DNA of 64,000 bases. Origin: Vibrio cyclitrophicus (lineage in GTDB: Bacteria; Pseudomonadota; Gammaproteobacteria; Enterobacterales; Vibrionaceae). A program made the translations under genes and the position numbers. Of the stretch, positions 43,270 through 51,172 are shown in pieces. A model generated the notes under the pieces. The model was not told where the DNA came from, made no database searches, and worked only from the letters and a program-made list of their open reading frames with translations. The stretch spans positions 3,410,001 to 3,474,000 of the forward strand of contig CP065366.1 of NCBI GenBank assembly GCA_023206055.1, read 5' to 3'. Within the stretch, counting starts at the first letter, position 1, and each line of letters opens with the position of its first letter.

Positions 43270-43373
43270 GCACTGTGGCGTCGTTAGCTGCTTTCGCCCA
43301 CCCCGGTCACATAGCAGACTATGCTCCCGGGGATGGGCTCAATTGCTGCCTAGCCACATCACCAACTACTTTG
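43270..43373. repeat. Extragenic imperfect palindromic repeat between purH and purD
   Basis: About 100 bp form a long imperfect inverted repeat. The core CGCCCACCCCGG (about 43295-43306) pairs with CCGGGGATGGGC (43327-43339 region), around CACATAGCAGACTATGCTC. Outer arms TGTGGC (43274-43279) and GCCACA (43353-43358) also pair. It resembles the ERIC-type intergenic repeats dispersed in gamma-proteobacteria. In the mRNA it would form a stable cruciform-like hairpin between the two cistrons. Confidence 0.7.
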
Positions 43374-43534
43374 AGCAAGACTTATAATTTTGTTTTTTAA
43401 ATATTCCAATATTTGAAATACGTAGAGCAAGTCAGTGACTTTAGTTCAAGGAAAACACGCGGAGCTTATGACCATAAGTGAGCATGTTTGACACAGAAAT
43501 AAAGGCTCTGAAGCAGCTATAAGGATTTTAAAAC

Positions 43535-44824
43535 ATGAATGTACTAATTATTGGTGCTGGCGGTAGAGAACATGCTTTGGGTTGGAAAGCAGCACAAAAC
43601 CCAAGCGTTGAAACAGTATTCATTGCTCCAGGTAACGCAGGTACTGCACTTGAGCCGAAACTTGAGAACGTAAACATCGGTGTTGAAGACATCGCTGGTT
43701 TAGTCGCGTTTGCTCAAGAGAAAAAAATCGAACTGACTATCGTTGGCCCTGAAGCGCCATTGGTTATTGGTGTGGTTGACGCATTCCGCGAAGTCGGTCT
43801 GCCTATCTTTGGCCCAACTCAAGCAGCAGCGCAGCTTGAAGGTTCGAAAGCATTCACTAAAGACTTCCTAGCTCGTCATGACATCCCAACAGGTTACTAC
43901 GCAAACTTCACTGAGATTGACCCAGCTATCGCTTACGTACGTGAGCAAGGCGCACCAATCGTAGTGAAAGCAGATGGTCTTGCCGCTGGCAAAGGCGTTA
44001 TCGTTGCGATGACACTTGAAGAAGCTGAAGATGCAATCAAAGACATGCTTGCTGGCAACGCATTTGGCGAAGCAGGCAGCCGCGTGGTGATTGAAGAGTT
44101 CCTTGAAGGCGAAGAAGCGAGCTTCATCGTTATGGTTGACGGCTCTAGCGTGCTTCCTATGGCCACCAGCCAAGATCACAAACGTGTTGGCGACAAAGAC
44201 ACGGGGCCTAATACTGGCGGCATGGGTGCTTACTCTCCAGCTCCAGTTGTGACTCCTGAAATCCACAACCGTATCCTTGAGGAAGTTATCTACCCAACGG
44301 TACGTGGTATGGATGCTGAAGGCGCGCCTTACACTGGTTTCCTTTACGCTGGCCTAATGATCGATGCTGATGGCACGCCTAAGGTTATCGAATACAACTG
44401 CCGCTTCGGCGACCCTGAAACACAACCTATCATGATGCGCATGGAGTCAGACCTTGTTGAACTTTGCCTAATGGCTATCGACGAGAAGCTGGACGAAGCT
44501 GAGTCTAAGTGGGATCCTCGCGCTTCGATCGGTGTTGTTCTTGCGGCTGGCGGTTACCCTGCTGACTACGCAAAAGGTGACGTTATTTCACTACCAACAA
44601 GCGAAGTTGAAGGCCAAAAGGTTTTCCATGCAGGTACTACAAATAACGAAGCTGGCGACGTTGTGACAAACGGCGGCCGTGTACTTTGTGCAACAGCGCT
44701 AGGTAACACAGTTTCTGAGGCTCAGGAGCGTGCTTACGCGTTAACGAAGCAAGTTAGCTGGAATGGTATGTTCCACCGCAATGACATTGGTTACCGTGCG
44801 ATTGCGCGCGAGCAAGAGCAGTAA
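43535..44824 (+). CDS. purD: Phosphoribosylamine-glycine ligase (GAR synthetase)
   Basis: PurD joins glycine to phosphoribosylamine, the second step of purine synthesis, using ATP. The 429-aa ATP-grasp enzyme begins MNVLIIGAGGREHALGWK and contains the PEAPLVIGVVD, KADGLAAGKGV (about 147-157), EEFLEGEEAS and NCRFGDPETQ motifs. Complete and typical. Confidence 0.98.
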   Translation: MNVLIIGAGGREHALGWKAAQNPSVETVFIAPGNAGTALEPKLENVNIGVEDIAGLVAFAQEKKIELTIVGPEAPLVIGVVDAFREVGLPIFGPTQAAAQLEGSKAFTKDFLARHDIPTGYYANFTEIDPAIAYVREQGAPIVVKADGLAAGKGVIVAMTLEEAEDAIKDMLAGNAFGEAGSRVVIEEFLEGEEASFIVMVDGSSVLPMATSQDHKRVGDKDTGPNTGGMGAYSPAPVVTPEIHNRILEEVIYPTVRGMDAEGAPYTGFLYAGLMIDADGTPKVIEYNCRFGDPETQPIMMRMESDLVELCLMAIDEKLDEAESKWDPRASIGVVLAAGGYPADYAKGDVISLPTSEVEGQKVFHAGTTNNEAGDVVTNGGRVLCATALGNTVSEAQERAYALTKQVSWNGMFHRNDIGYRAIAREQEQ

Positions 44825-44893
44825 TCAATGCCGCCACTCGCTTAATCCGAATACGGTGAGTGAGTGACGCAAAAACTGTTCGCAACAAAATGA

Positions 44894-44921
44894 AAAAAGG
44901 CGCCTCTAAGGCGCCTTTTTA
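44894..44921. terminator. purD terminator
   Basis: AAAAAGGCGCC, a five-base loop and GGCGCCTTTTT make a strong bidirectional intrinsic terminator between purD and the convergent lipoprotein gene. Confidence 0.92.
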
Positions 44922-45000
44922 TTGCTTAATCTGCATCTGTACAGACAAATAAGCACTTGGCCTACCATAGGCCAAATACCCTTAATCCTTTGATTACTCA

Positions 45001-45699
45001 CTACTCTTTCAGTAATGAAGGCCTAACGACACAATCATGGCTGTCTTCAGCTAGCATCAGTAACTCTTCCACGCTCATCTTACCCAGTGAATTACTGCCA
45101 AGAAACGCTGCATAGCTTTCCACAGATGCCAATCGGTCAATCACGAAGCTTGGTAAGGTCTGGTTAAATTCAATGCGATCAAATTCTCCACCAACACACG
45201 TCTTAAAAGAGCTGCCATCCCAGTAACCTTGAACCAGTCTGAGCCCTTCGTCATTCTGCTTCATAGTAGTATCTAGAACCGATTTAGCTTCTTTTTGGTA
45301 GTTTTCGAGCTGCTTAGCTTGGATAGGTAAGATTTTGCTGTCGATACGATACTGTTGATACACAGCTTCGCCTGACGTATTGAAACGCACATGGACACGA
45401 TAAGGAACCAGTTCATTAGAAGAGTTACGTTGCTCGCCTTCACGAATGAATTCACGAAGCACGCCTTCTGACCAAGCATAGTCAGTTTGATACCAGCCGT
45501 AATCGCCCACAGTGACGTAGTCAGCTGAAGTATGAGGTTGTGTTAGCTTGTTTGTAACCCAGTAGAAACTTGTCGCGTCGCCCATGACTTGGCCGCCGGT
45601 ATGAGTTTCAAATTGCTCTAGGTTTTTGCTAGGGCTTGTAGAAGAACAGCCAATAAGAAATGTAGATAATAGTGAAACGAGAAGAAATGCTTTTTTCAT
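45001..45699 (-). CDS. Hypothetical lipoprotein
   Basis: A 232-aa predicted lipoprotein: signal peptide MKKAFLLVSLLSTFLIGC with lipobox LIGC, so the mature chain begins at Cys18 and is lipid-anchored. Residue Ser19 after the cysteine favours outer-membrane sorting. The rest is soluble, with two further cysteines (KTCVGGEF, SHDCVV) that may pair. I recognise no domain. A homologue beside hupA is usual in Vibrio. Its ATG directly follows the T-run of the hupA terminator, and the only ribosome-binding bases (AGG) lie in the terminator's 3' arm. Confidence 0.8.
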   Translation of the reverse strand: MKKAFLLVSLLSTFLIGCSSTSPSKNLEQFETHTGGQVMGDATSFYWVTNKLTQPHTSADYVTVGDYGWYQTDYAWSEGVLREFIREGEQRNSSNELVPYRVHVRFNTSGEAVYQQYRIDSKILPIQAKQLENYQKEAKSVLDTTMKQNDEGLRLVQGYWDGSSFKTCVGGEFDRIEFNQTLPSFVIDRLASVESYAAFLGSNSLGKMSVEELLMLAEDSHDCVVRPSLLKE

Positions 45700-45700
45700 A

Positions 45701-45740
45701 AAAACCTGTACCGAGGTGGAATACGACTACCTCGGTACAG
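45701..45740 (-). terminator. hupA terminator overlapping the lipoprotein ribosome-binding site
   Basis: Arms ACCTCGGTACAG (45729-45740) and CTGTACCGAGGT (45706-45717) give a perfect 12-bp stem. Reading the minus strand, it is followed by GTTTTT and then the lipoprotein ATG. Confidence 0.85.
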
Positions 45741-45746
45741 TTTAGA

Positions 45747-46019
45747 TTATTTCACTGAATCTTTCAGCGCTTTACCTGCAACAAATGCTGGAACATTTGC
45801 AGCAGCGATTTGGATCTCATCACCAGTTTTTGGGTTACGACCAGTGCGAGCTGCACGGTGGTTTACTTTAAAAGTACCAAAACCAATTAGCTGAACTTGA
45901 TCGCCATCTTTAAGAGCATCTGTAACACCGCCAAGAGTCGCTTCTAGAGCAGCTTTAGCTTGTGCTTTAGAAAGGTCCGCTTTTTCAGCAATAAAGTCGA
46001 TTAATTGAGTCTTGTTCAT
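45747..46019 (-). CDS. hupA: DNA-binding protein HU-alpha
   Basis: HU is the small, non-specific DNA-bending nucleoid protein. The 90-aa protein has the full HU sequence: MNKTQLIDFIAEKADLSKAQ, GFGTFKVNHRAARTGRNPKTG (the DNA-contacting arm) and the C-terminal FVAGKALKDSVK. RBS AAGGGAAACC precedes ATG 46019. purHD-hupA linkage is typical for gamma-proteobacteria. Confidence 0.98.
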   Translation of the reverse strand: MNKTQLIDFIAEKADLSKAQAKAALEATLGGVTDALKDGDQVQLIGFGTFKVNHRAARTGRNPKTGDEIQIAAANVPAFVAGKALKDSVK

Positions 46020-46289
46020 TTTAGGTTTCCCTTCTTTGTATTTTTGAATTCAATTCACTCTAAAACATAAATGCCCCATCTGGCAAAGGTTTGTCGTCGA
46101 TCTTTAGCTCTAATGCCGTAGTTTTAGCCATAATATGAGTAATAACTCACAATTTGTTACTGATTTTATTAAGCAAGCCCTTGTTTAAAAGGGGCTGAGA
46201 GCAAAATTAATGATGTCCTAGCCACTACTTTGTCACTATAATCCACGCTGAATCGCTGCTAAAGCGTACAATTTAATTTAAGGGCAAAC

Positions 46290-47438
46290 ATGCTGCTGCT
46301 AACTATTTATATCTCCATTGCTATTGGAGTTTCTTTCATTTGTTCTGTTTTGGAAGCTGTACTTTTGAGTATTAGTCCGAGCTACATTGCTCAACTAAAG
46401 CAAAATGGGCACCCTGCAGCAGAGTCTCTAGACAAACTGAAAACAGATATTGACCGCCCGCTTGCGTCAATTTTAACGCTCAACACCATCGCGCATACTA
46501 TCGGTGCTGCGACAGCGGGTGCACAAGCGTCTGTCGTTTTTGGTAGCCAATGGTTAGGTGTTTTCTCTGCCGTGCTCACTCTAGGTATTTTGGTTTTGTC
46601 TGAGATTGTTCCAAAAACCATTGGTGCAACCTACTGGCGTCAACTTGCTCCGGCTTCAGCAAGCGTGCTTCGTTGGATGGTGTTCTTCCTAACACCATTT
46701 GTCTGGTTCTCAGAACAGATCACCAAACGCCTTGCTCGTGGCCACCAAGCACCAAAAATGCGTGATGAGCTATCTGCGATGGCGATTTTGGCAAAAGAGA
46801 GCGGCGAGTTTGCAGAAGGCGAGTCAAAAATCCTGAGCAACCTGTTGGGTATTCAAGATGTACCCGTGACTCAGGTAATGACACCGCGCCCAGTAGTATT
46901 CCGTGTTGATGCGGAAATGAGTGTGAATACGTTCCTAGAGCAACATAAAGACACGCCATTCTCACGTCCGCTGGTTTACAGCGAGCAGAGTGACAACATC
47001 ATCGGTTTTGTTCACCGCTTAGAGCTGTTTAGATTGCAGCAAGCGGGTTGTGGTGAGAAAGCTCTGGGTGAAGTAATGCGCCCTATCCACGTGTTGCTGA
47101 ACAACATGGGCTTGGCTAAGGCCTTTGACCAGATGATGGCAAACCGCCTGCAACTGTCTCTAGTTGTGGACGAGTACGGCACCATTCAAGGCATCATCAC
47201 CCTAGAAGATATCTTTGAACACCTAGTGGGCGAAGAGATTGTCGACGAAGCGGATAAGACGACTGACATGCAAGAACTGGCGTTCCAACGCTGGGAAAAG
47301 TGGAAAGAGACACACGGTGTTATCGAAAACCGCGATGACGAGGACGAGCTAGAGGAAGAAACTCCTGCAGACGACGAATCATCAAAAGATAAGGCATCAA
47401 AAGACAAAGTGCAGAACGAAGACAATAAAGACGCTTAA
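46290..47438 (+). CDS. CNNM/DUF21 and CBS membrane protein
   Basis: A 382-aa inner-membrane protein with an N-terminal CNNM (DUF21) domain of three to four helices (1-~145, with ILSEIVPKTIGATYW-type sequence LSEIVPKTIGATYW). A CBS pair follows (about 195-320; VTQVMTPRPVVFRV and LVVDEYGTIQGIITLEDIFEHLVGEEIVDE). The final ~50 residues are highly acidic and disordered (DEDELEEETPADDE). It lacks the C-terminal CorC/HlyC domain of related CorB/YfjD proteins. The family is linked to Mg2+ or Co2+ transport; the old name hemolysin is misleading. Confidence 0.87.
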   Translation: MLLLTIYISIAIGVSFICSVLEAVLLSISPSYIAQLKQNGHPAAESLDKLKTDIDRPLASILTLNTIAHTIGAATAGAQASVVFGSQWLGVFSAVLTLGILVLSEIVPKTIGATYWRQLAPASASVLRWMVFFLTPFVWFSEQITKRLARGHQAPKMRDELSAMAILAKESGEFAEGESKILSNLLGIQDVPVTQVMTPRPVVFRVDAEMSVNTFLEQHKDTPFSRPLVYSEQSDNIIGFVHRLELFRLQQAGCGEKALGEVMRPIHVLLNNMGLAKAFDQMMANRLQLSLVVDEYGTIQGIITLEDIFEHLVGEEIVDEADKTTDMQELAFQRWEKWKETHGVIENRDDEDELEEETPADDESSKDKASKDKVQNEDNKDA

Positions 47439-47462
47439 TCTAAATTTGATATCGTCAGATAC

Positions 47463-47495
47463 AACAAAGGCTCCCTAGGGAGCCTTTGTTTTTAT
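47463..47495. terminator. Terminator between CNNM gene and yjaG
   Basis: Bases 47463-47490 are a perfect 28-bp palindrome (centre CCCTAGGG) followed by T residues. It can act for both converging genes. Confidence 0.9.
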
Positions 47496-47518
47496 ACGTA
47501 CTTTGGTGCGATAACGAA

Positions 47519-48106
47519 TTATAACGCCACACCAATGTTACTGACTGGGTCTTCACGCAGTTCGTGGCGTAGGTCTTTGATCAGCTCTAAGTCACGTTCA
47601 GTCGTTTCACGTAGAGGTCGGAAAATGGCCCACTGAACGTCCCACTCTTCACATACCGCTTCGTTTTCTTTCTGGTTTTCGTTCGTCACTTCTTCAGCGC
47701 CTTGAGCAAACTCAAGCTCAGCAACCGTCTTCACAGATTGTTGACTCACTTTAATTACCGCTTCCAACATATGTTCACGGTCAAGCAGACCATGAATGAG
47801 CGTTGCTAGGCCTTGGCACGCGTCCATTGCTGGGTAAACACCATAAAAATCAAAATCATCACCGCTAGGGAATAGCTCTTCAACCTTCTCAAGTTGACGC
47901 TCAAAGTTCACCTTTGCTGTTTTAACCGTCAGGATTTCCCAAATGCTATCCAAAACATCACGATAGATTCGAGCTTCCGCAAATTCTGTATTCTCACAAA
48001 ACATGGCATAGTTAGGGTACATACGCTCACATAGACACGCCATAAAGGTAATTTGTTGCCAAGGTTCTAACTTTTCAAGACGAACCTGCAGTGGATTCTG
48101 AAGCAT
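47519..48106 (-). CDS. yjaG: YjaG family protein (DUF416)
   Basis: A 195-aa soluble protein matching E. coli YjaG throughout: the start MLQNPLQVRLEKLEPWQQITFMACLCERMYPNYAMF, then DDFDFYGVYPAMDAC and the C-terminal EWDVQWAIFRPL and ERDLELIKDLRHELRE. Function unknown. The open frame starts two codons earlier at GTG 48112; ATG 48106 fits homologues. It is divergent from the hydroxyacid dehydrogenase gene. In E. coli yjaG neighbours hupA, as it nearly does here. Confidence 0.92.
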   Translation of the reverse strand: MLQNPLQVRLEKLEPWQQITFMACLCERMYPNYAMFCENTEFAEARIYRDVLDSIWEILTVKTAKVNFERQLEKVEELFPSGDDFDFYGVYPAMDACQGLATLIHGLLDREHMLEAVIKVSQQSVKTVAELEFAQGAEEVTNENQKENEAVCEEWDVQWAIFRPLRETTERDLELIKDLRHELREDPVSNIGVAL

Positions 48107-48177
48107 AGTCACTCAATAATTGCAGAAAAAGACAGCGAAAGTGTACTTGATAAACCCTGGGGGGAAAAGGTAAGCCG

Positions 48178-49104
48178 ATGAACAATTTTACGAATAAGCT
48201 CTATATTCTTACTGAGCATGACGATACCTATACGCAACTGATTCTAAACCAAGATTTACCCGACCTAGAAATCACTCAAAACCCCGAATCAGCACAGATT
48301 GTCTTGGCGTCACCACCTCTAATCGCAGAGCGCCTCGGCGAGTTTAAAGACCTAGACTGGGTACAGAGTACCTATGCTGGAATCAATAAACTCACTCAGC
48401 CAGATTTGCGTCAGGACTATACTCTAACCAACGTCAAAGGCATCTTTGGCCCAGCTATCGCAGAATACGTGTTAGGTTACACAATCAGTCACTGTAGACA
48501 CTTCCCTCATTACCACCAGCATCAACAACAACGAAACTGGCAGCCACAGCTTTATACTAGCCTAACTGACAAAACTATGGTGATTTTAGGAACAGGTTCA
48601 ATCGGCAGTCATTTGGCAAAAACCGCGACGGCTTTTGGTATTCATACCATAGGTGTCAACCGTACGGGTATCCCATCCAAACAAGAAACCTTTAAAGAGA
48701 CGTTCCACATCAATGAGATAGGGTCAGCCCTTAAGCAGGCCGATATTGTGGTCAACACCTTGCCATCAACAACCGAAACCTATCAGTTGTTGAATCAAAC
48801 CACCTTAAGCTACTGCTCTAACGTATTGCTGTTTAATGTGGGTCGCGGGGAAAGCGTAGACAATAAAGCGTTACTGCTTGCGATTAAGAATAAATGGGTT
48901 GAACACGCTTTCTTGGATGTATTTGAATGCGAACCCCTCACGCAAGAACACCCGTTTTGGACACTACCGCAAGTCACCATCACTCCACACATCGCTGCAC
49001 TCAGTGAACCAAGACAAGTGGTCGAGATCTTCGCAGAGAATTACCAACAGTGGCGAGATGGCTTTACACTTAATCATGTCATCGATTTTGATAAAGGTTA
49101 CTGA
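48178..49104 (+). CDS. D-2-hydroxyacid dehydrogenase
   Basis: A 308-aa NAD(P)-dependent oxidoreductase of the D-isomer-specific 2-hydroxyacid dehydrogenase family (glyoxylate/hydroxypyruvate reductase-like). The Rossmann loop is ILGTGSIGSHLAKTA (about 140-154). The catalytic Arg lies in FNVGRGESVDNKAL, Glu in DVFECEPL and His in ITPHIAALS (about 270). Substrate unknown. Its TGA overlaps the ATG of the next gene by one base (TGATG), so the two are translationally coupled. Confidence 0.9.
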   Translation: MNNFTNKLYILTEHDDTYTQLILNQDLPDLEITQNPESAQIVLASPPLIAERLGEFKDLDWVQSTYAGINKLTQPDLRQDYTLTNVKGIFGPAIAEYVLGYTISHCRHFPHYHQHQQQRNWQPQLYTSLTDKTMVILGTGSIGSHLAKTATAFGIHTIGVNRTGIPSKQETFKETFHINEIGSALKQADIVVNTLPSTTETYQLLNQTTLSYCSNVLLFNVGRGESVDNKALLLAIKNKWVEHAFLDVFECEPLTQEHPFWTLPQVTITPHIAALSEPRQVVEIFAENYQQWRDGFTLNHVIDFDKGY

Positions 49105-49697
49105 TGTCCTCTTCGTTACTTAAAGAGATTCGACAATGCCGAGCTTGTGAGCCTCACCTATCACACGGTGCTAACCCGGTGATTCAAGCACACCCAAACG
49201 CGCGCTTGCTGATAATAGGTCAAGCGCCGGGGATTAAGGTGCATGAGTCGTCGATACCTTGGAATGACGCCAGTGGCGAACGATTAAGAGGATGGTTAGG
49301 GATAGATAGCGATACTTTTTACGACGAGCAAAAAGTTGCGATTGTGCCTATGGGGTTTTGTTACCCGGGAAAGGGAAAGAGTGGCGATCTCCCACCACGT
49401 AAGGAGTGTGCGGAGCTTTGGCATAACAAAGTGCTGAAATCGCTACCCAACATCCAAATGACACTGCTGATTGGTCAGTACGCACAAAACCATTACCTAA
49501 CAAATAAAACCACCAGTACGCTCACAGAAACAGTACGTAACTGGCAGGTTTGGGCACCTGATTTTTTACCGCTACCTCACCCTTCGCCACGCAATAATAT
49601 CTGGCTCAAGAAGAACCCTTGGTTTGAGAGTGACGTTATTCCTTACATCCAAAAGCACATCTCGGAGCATTTGGCCTACTATGATCCAAATACCTAA
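49104..49697 (+). CDS. Uracil-DNA glycosylase family protein
   Basis: A 197-aa protein of the uracil-DNA glycosylase-like superfamily. It shows LLIIGQAPGIKVHESSIPW (the GQxPG water-activating loop, about 33-51), GERLRGWLGID, and LPHPSPRNNIWLKKNPWF near the C-terminus (HPSPRN intercalation/His loop). N-terminal Cys11 and Cys14 (CRACEP) are only one pair, so a Fe-S cluster as in family 4 UDGs is unlikely. Activity on uracil is not assured. Coupled to the upstream dehydrogenase. Confidence 0.85.
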   Translation: MSSSLLKEIRQCRACEPHLSHGANPVIQAHPNARLLIIGQAPGIKVHESSIPWNDASGERLRGWLGIDSDTFYDEQKVAIVPMGFCYPGKGKSGDLPPRKECAELWHNKVLKSLPNIQMTLLIGQYAQNHYLTNKTTSTLTETVRNWQVWAPDFLPLPHPSPRNNIWLKKNPWFESDVIPYIQKHISEHLAYYDPNT

Positions 49698-49752
49698 TTA
49701 GCTGCACATCCACGATGATTAAGCCGATATTGGATGTAGATAAACAGATAAT

Positions 49753-49788
49753 AAAAAAGCGCTGCCGATTTCTCGACAGCGCTTTTTC
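49753..49788. terminator. Bidirectional terminator before hemE
   Basis: AAAAAGCGCTG and CAGCGCTTTTT, with an inner CGA/TCG pairing, serve the convergent UDG-like and hemE genes. Confidence 0.9.
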
Positions 49789-49805
49789 TAAAAACACATA
49801 CTGAA

Positions 49806-50873
49806 TTACTTATGGTATGGCTTAGATAGGTCGTGAACTGCGTCCACAAATACACCAGCATTTTCTGGTGGCACATCTAGGTGAATACCGTGGCCAAGGT
49901 TAAATACGTGACCTGTACCACCGTCACCAAAACCTTCAAGGATAGTGCCGACTTCTTCGCGAATACGCTCAGGTTGTGCGTAAAGTACTGATGGATCCAT
50001 GTTGCCTTGTAGAGCCACTTTATCGCCAATACGCGCTTTTGCATCTGCGATGTTGATTGTCCAGTCTAGGCCAACTGCATCACAGCCAGTCGCTGCGATA
50101 GATTCTAACCACATGCCACCGTTTTTAGTGAACAGGGTAACCGGTACACGGCGACCTTCGTTTTCACGGATTAGGCCATCGACAATTTTATGCATGTACT
50201 GTAGTGAAAACAGGTTGTAGTCACGCGGCGTCAGTACACCACCCCATGTATCAAATACCATTACTGATTGAGCACCCGCTTTAATTTGCGCGTTCAGGTA
50301 TTCAATCACGGTGTCAGCGAGTTTATCTAGAAGTAAATGCAGTGTTTGTGGCTCTGCGTACATCATCTTCTTGATCTTAGTAAACGCCTTCGAGCTGCTG
50401 CCTTCAACCATGTAAGTTGCCAGTGTCCAAGGGCTACCAGAGAAACCAATCAATGGCACTTCGCCTTTCAGATCTTTACGGATCTGACGAACAGCATTCA
50501 TTACGTATTGAAGCTCACCTTCTGGATCAGGTAGTCCAATCTTCTCTACGTCGGCTTTACATGTGATAGGACGCTCAAACTTAGGACCTTCACCAGTTTC
50601 AAAGTACAAGCCTAAGCCCATTGCATCAGGGATCGTTAGGATGTCAGAGAACAAGATTGCCGCATCAAGCGGGAAACGACGTAAAGGCTGAAGTGTTACT
50701 TCTGATGCTAGTTCCGCATTCTTGCACAAAGACATGAAATCGCCCGCTTCAGCGCGCGTTGCTTTGTATTCAGGAAGATAGCGACCCGCTTGGCGCATCA
50801 TCCATACTGGAGTGCAATCAACAGGCTGCTTTAAAAGTGCGCGTAAATAGCGATCATTTTTTAATTCGGTCAT
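49806..50873 (-). CDS. hemE: Uroporphyrinogen decarboxylase
   Basis: HemE removes four carboxyl groups from uroporphyrinogen III to give coproporphyrinogen III in haem synthesis. The 355-aa sequence carries the PVWMMRQAGRYLPEY signature and GFSGSPWTLATYMVEG. It ends in GHVFNLGHGIHLDVPPENAG, all as in E. coli. The frame is open to 50927, but ATG 50873 gives the universal MTELKNDRYLRALL start and is used. Upstream on the other strand is a candidate small RNA. Confidence 0.97.
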   Translation of the reverse strand: MTELKNDRYLRALLKQPVDCTPVWMMRQAGRYLPEYKATRAEAGDFMSLCKNAELASEVTLQPLRRFPLDAAILFSDILTIPDAMGLGLYFETGEGPKFERPITCKADVEKIGLPDPEGELQYVMNAVRQIRKDLKGEVPLIGFSGSPWTLATYMVEGSSSKAFTKIKKMMYAEPQTLHLLLDKLADTVIEYLNAQIKAGAQSVMVFDTWGGVLTPRDYNLFSLQYMHKIVDGLIRENEGRRVPVTLFTKNGGMWLESIAATGCDAVGLDWTINIADAKARIGDKVALQGNMDPSVLYAQPERIREEVGTILEGFGDGGTGHVFNLGHGIHLDVPPENAGVFVDAVHDLSKPYHK

Positions 50874-51028
50874 TCCGTTCAATTCCAATTCAATCTTGTC
50901 TAGTTTTGATAGCAAGTATTCTAACACTGATTGAGGGGTAAAAGCTGTGTGCTTTGCAACCTAGATCAAGTTATTAACTTTTAAATCAATGCTTAATTTG
51001 CACCCAATTGCAGGCGCATGTTAAAAAT

Positions 51029-51058
51029 TTGTTCGCTAGCGAAAATTACAATTATAAC
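51029..51058 (+). promoter_or_regulatory. Candidate sigma-70 promoter for a small RNA
   Basis: TTGTTC (51029-51034) and TATAAC (51053-51058) are separated by 18 bp, facing right. No protein-coding gene lies downstream on this strand before the terminator at 51106-51131. Confidence 0.5.
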
Positions 51059-51060
51059 AT

Positions 51061-51131
51061 CTGAGTAGTCACTACTCAGCATCTCATAACGACATCTTAC
51101 TTACCCCCTCCACTTGTGGAGGGTTTTTTTT
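51061..51131 (+). ncRNA. Candidate trans-acting small RNA between hemE and nudC
   Basis: About 70 nt on the plus strand carry an isolated sRNA architecture. A promoter lies at 51029-51058. A perfect hairpin CTGAGTAGT-C-ACTACTCAG (51061-51079) is followed by a single-stranded pyrimidine-rich stretch (ATCTCATAACGACATCTTAC and on to CCCC). A second hairpin CCCTCCA-CTTG-TGGAGGG (51106-51123) ends in eight T. Both flanking genes read the other way, so this terminator serves neither. The unpaired TTACCCCC region next to CCTCC could pair with Shine-Dalgarno sequences. I cannot match it to a known Vibrio sRNA. The exact 5' end is uncertain and may trim the first hairpin. Confidence 0.5.
51106..51131 (+). 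terminator. Orphan plus-strand terminator
   Basis: A 7-bp GC-rich stem with a CTTG tetraloop followed by TTTTTTTT. On the minus strand the structure lacks a T-run, so it cannot end nudC. Its presence implies a plus-strand transcript. Confidence 0.88.
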
Positions 51132-51172
51132 AGCTTTTGACCACCCATAGGCCAAATACCATCACAGGCCAA

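Noticed and set aside
49104..49697. Family 4 uracil-DNA glycosylase with a Fe-S cluster
   Set aside because: Only one N-terminal cysteine pair is present and the other two cluster cysteines are missing, so a Fe-S cluster is not supported.
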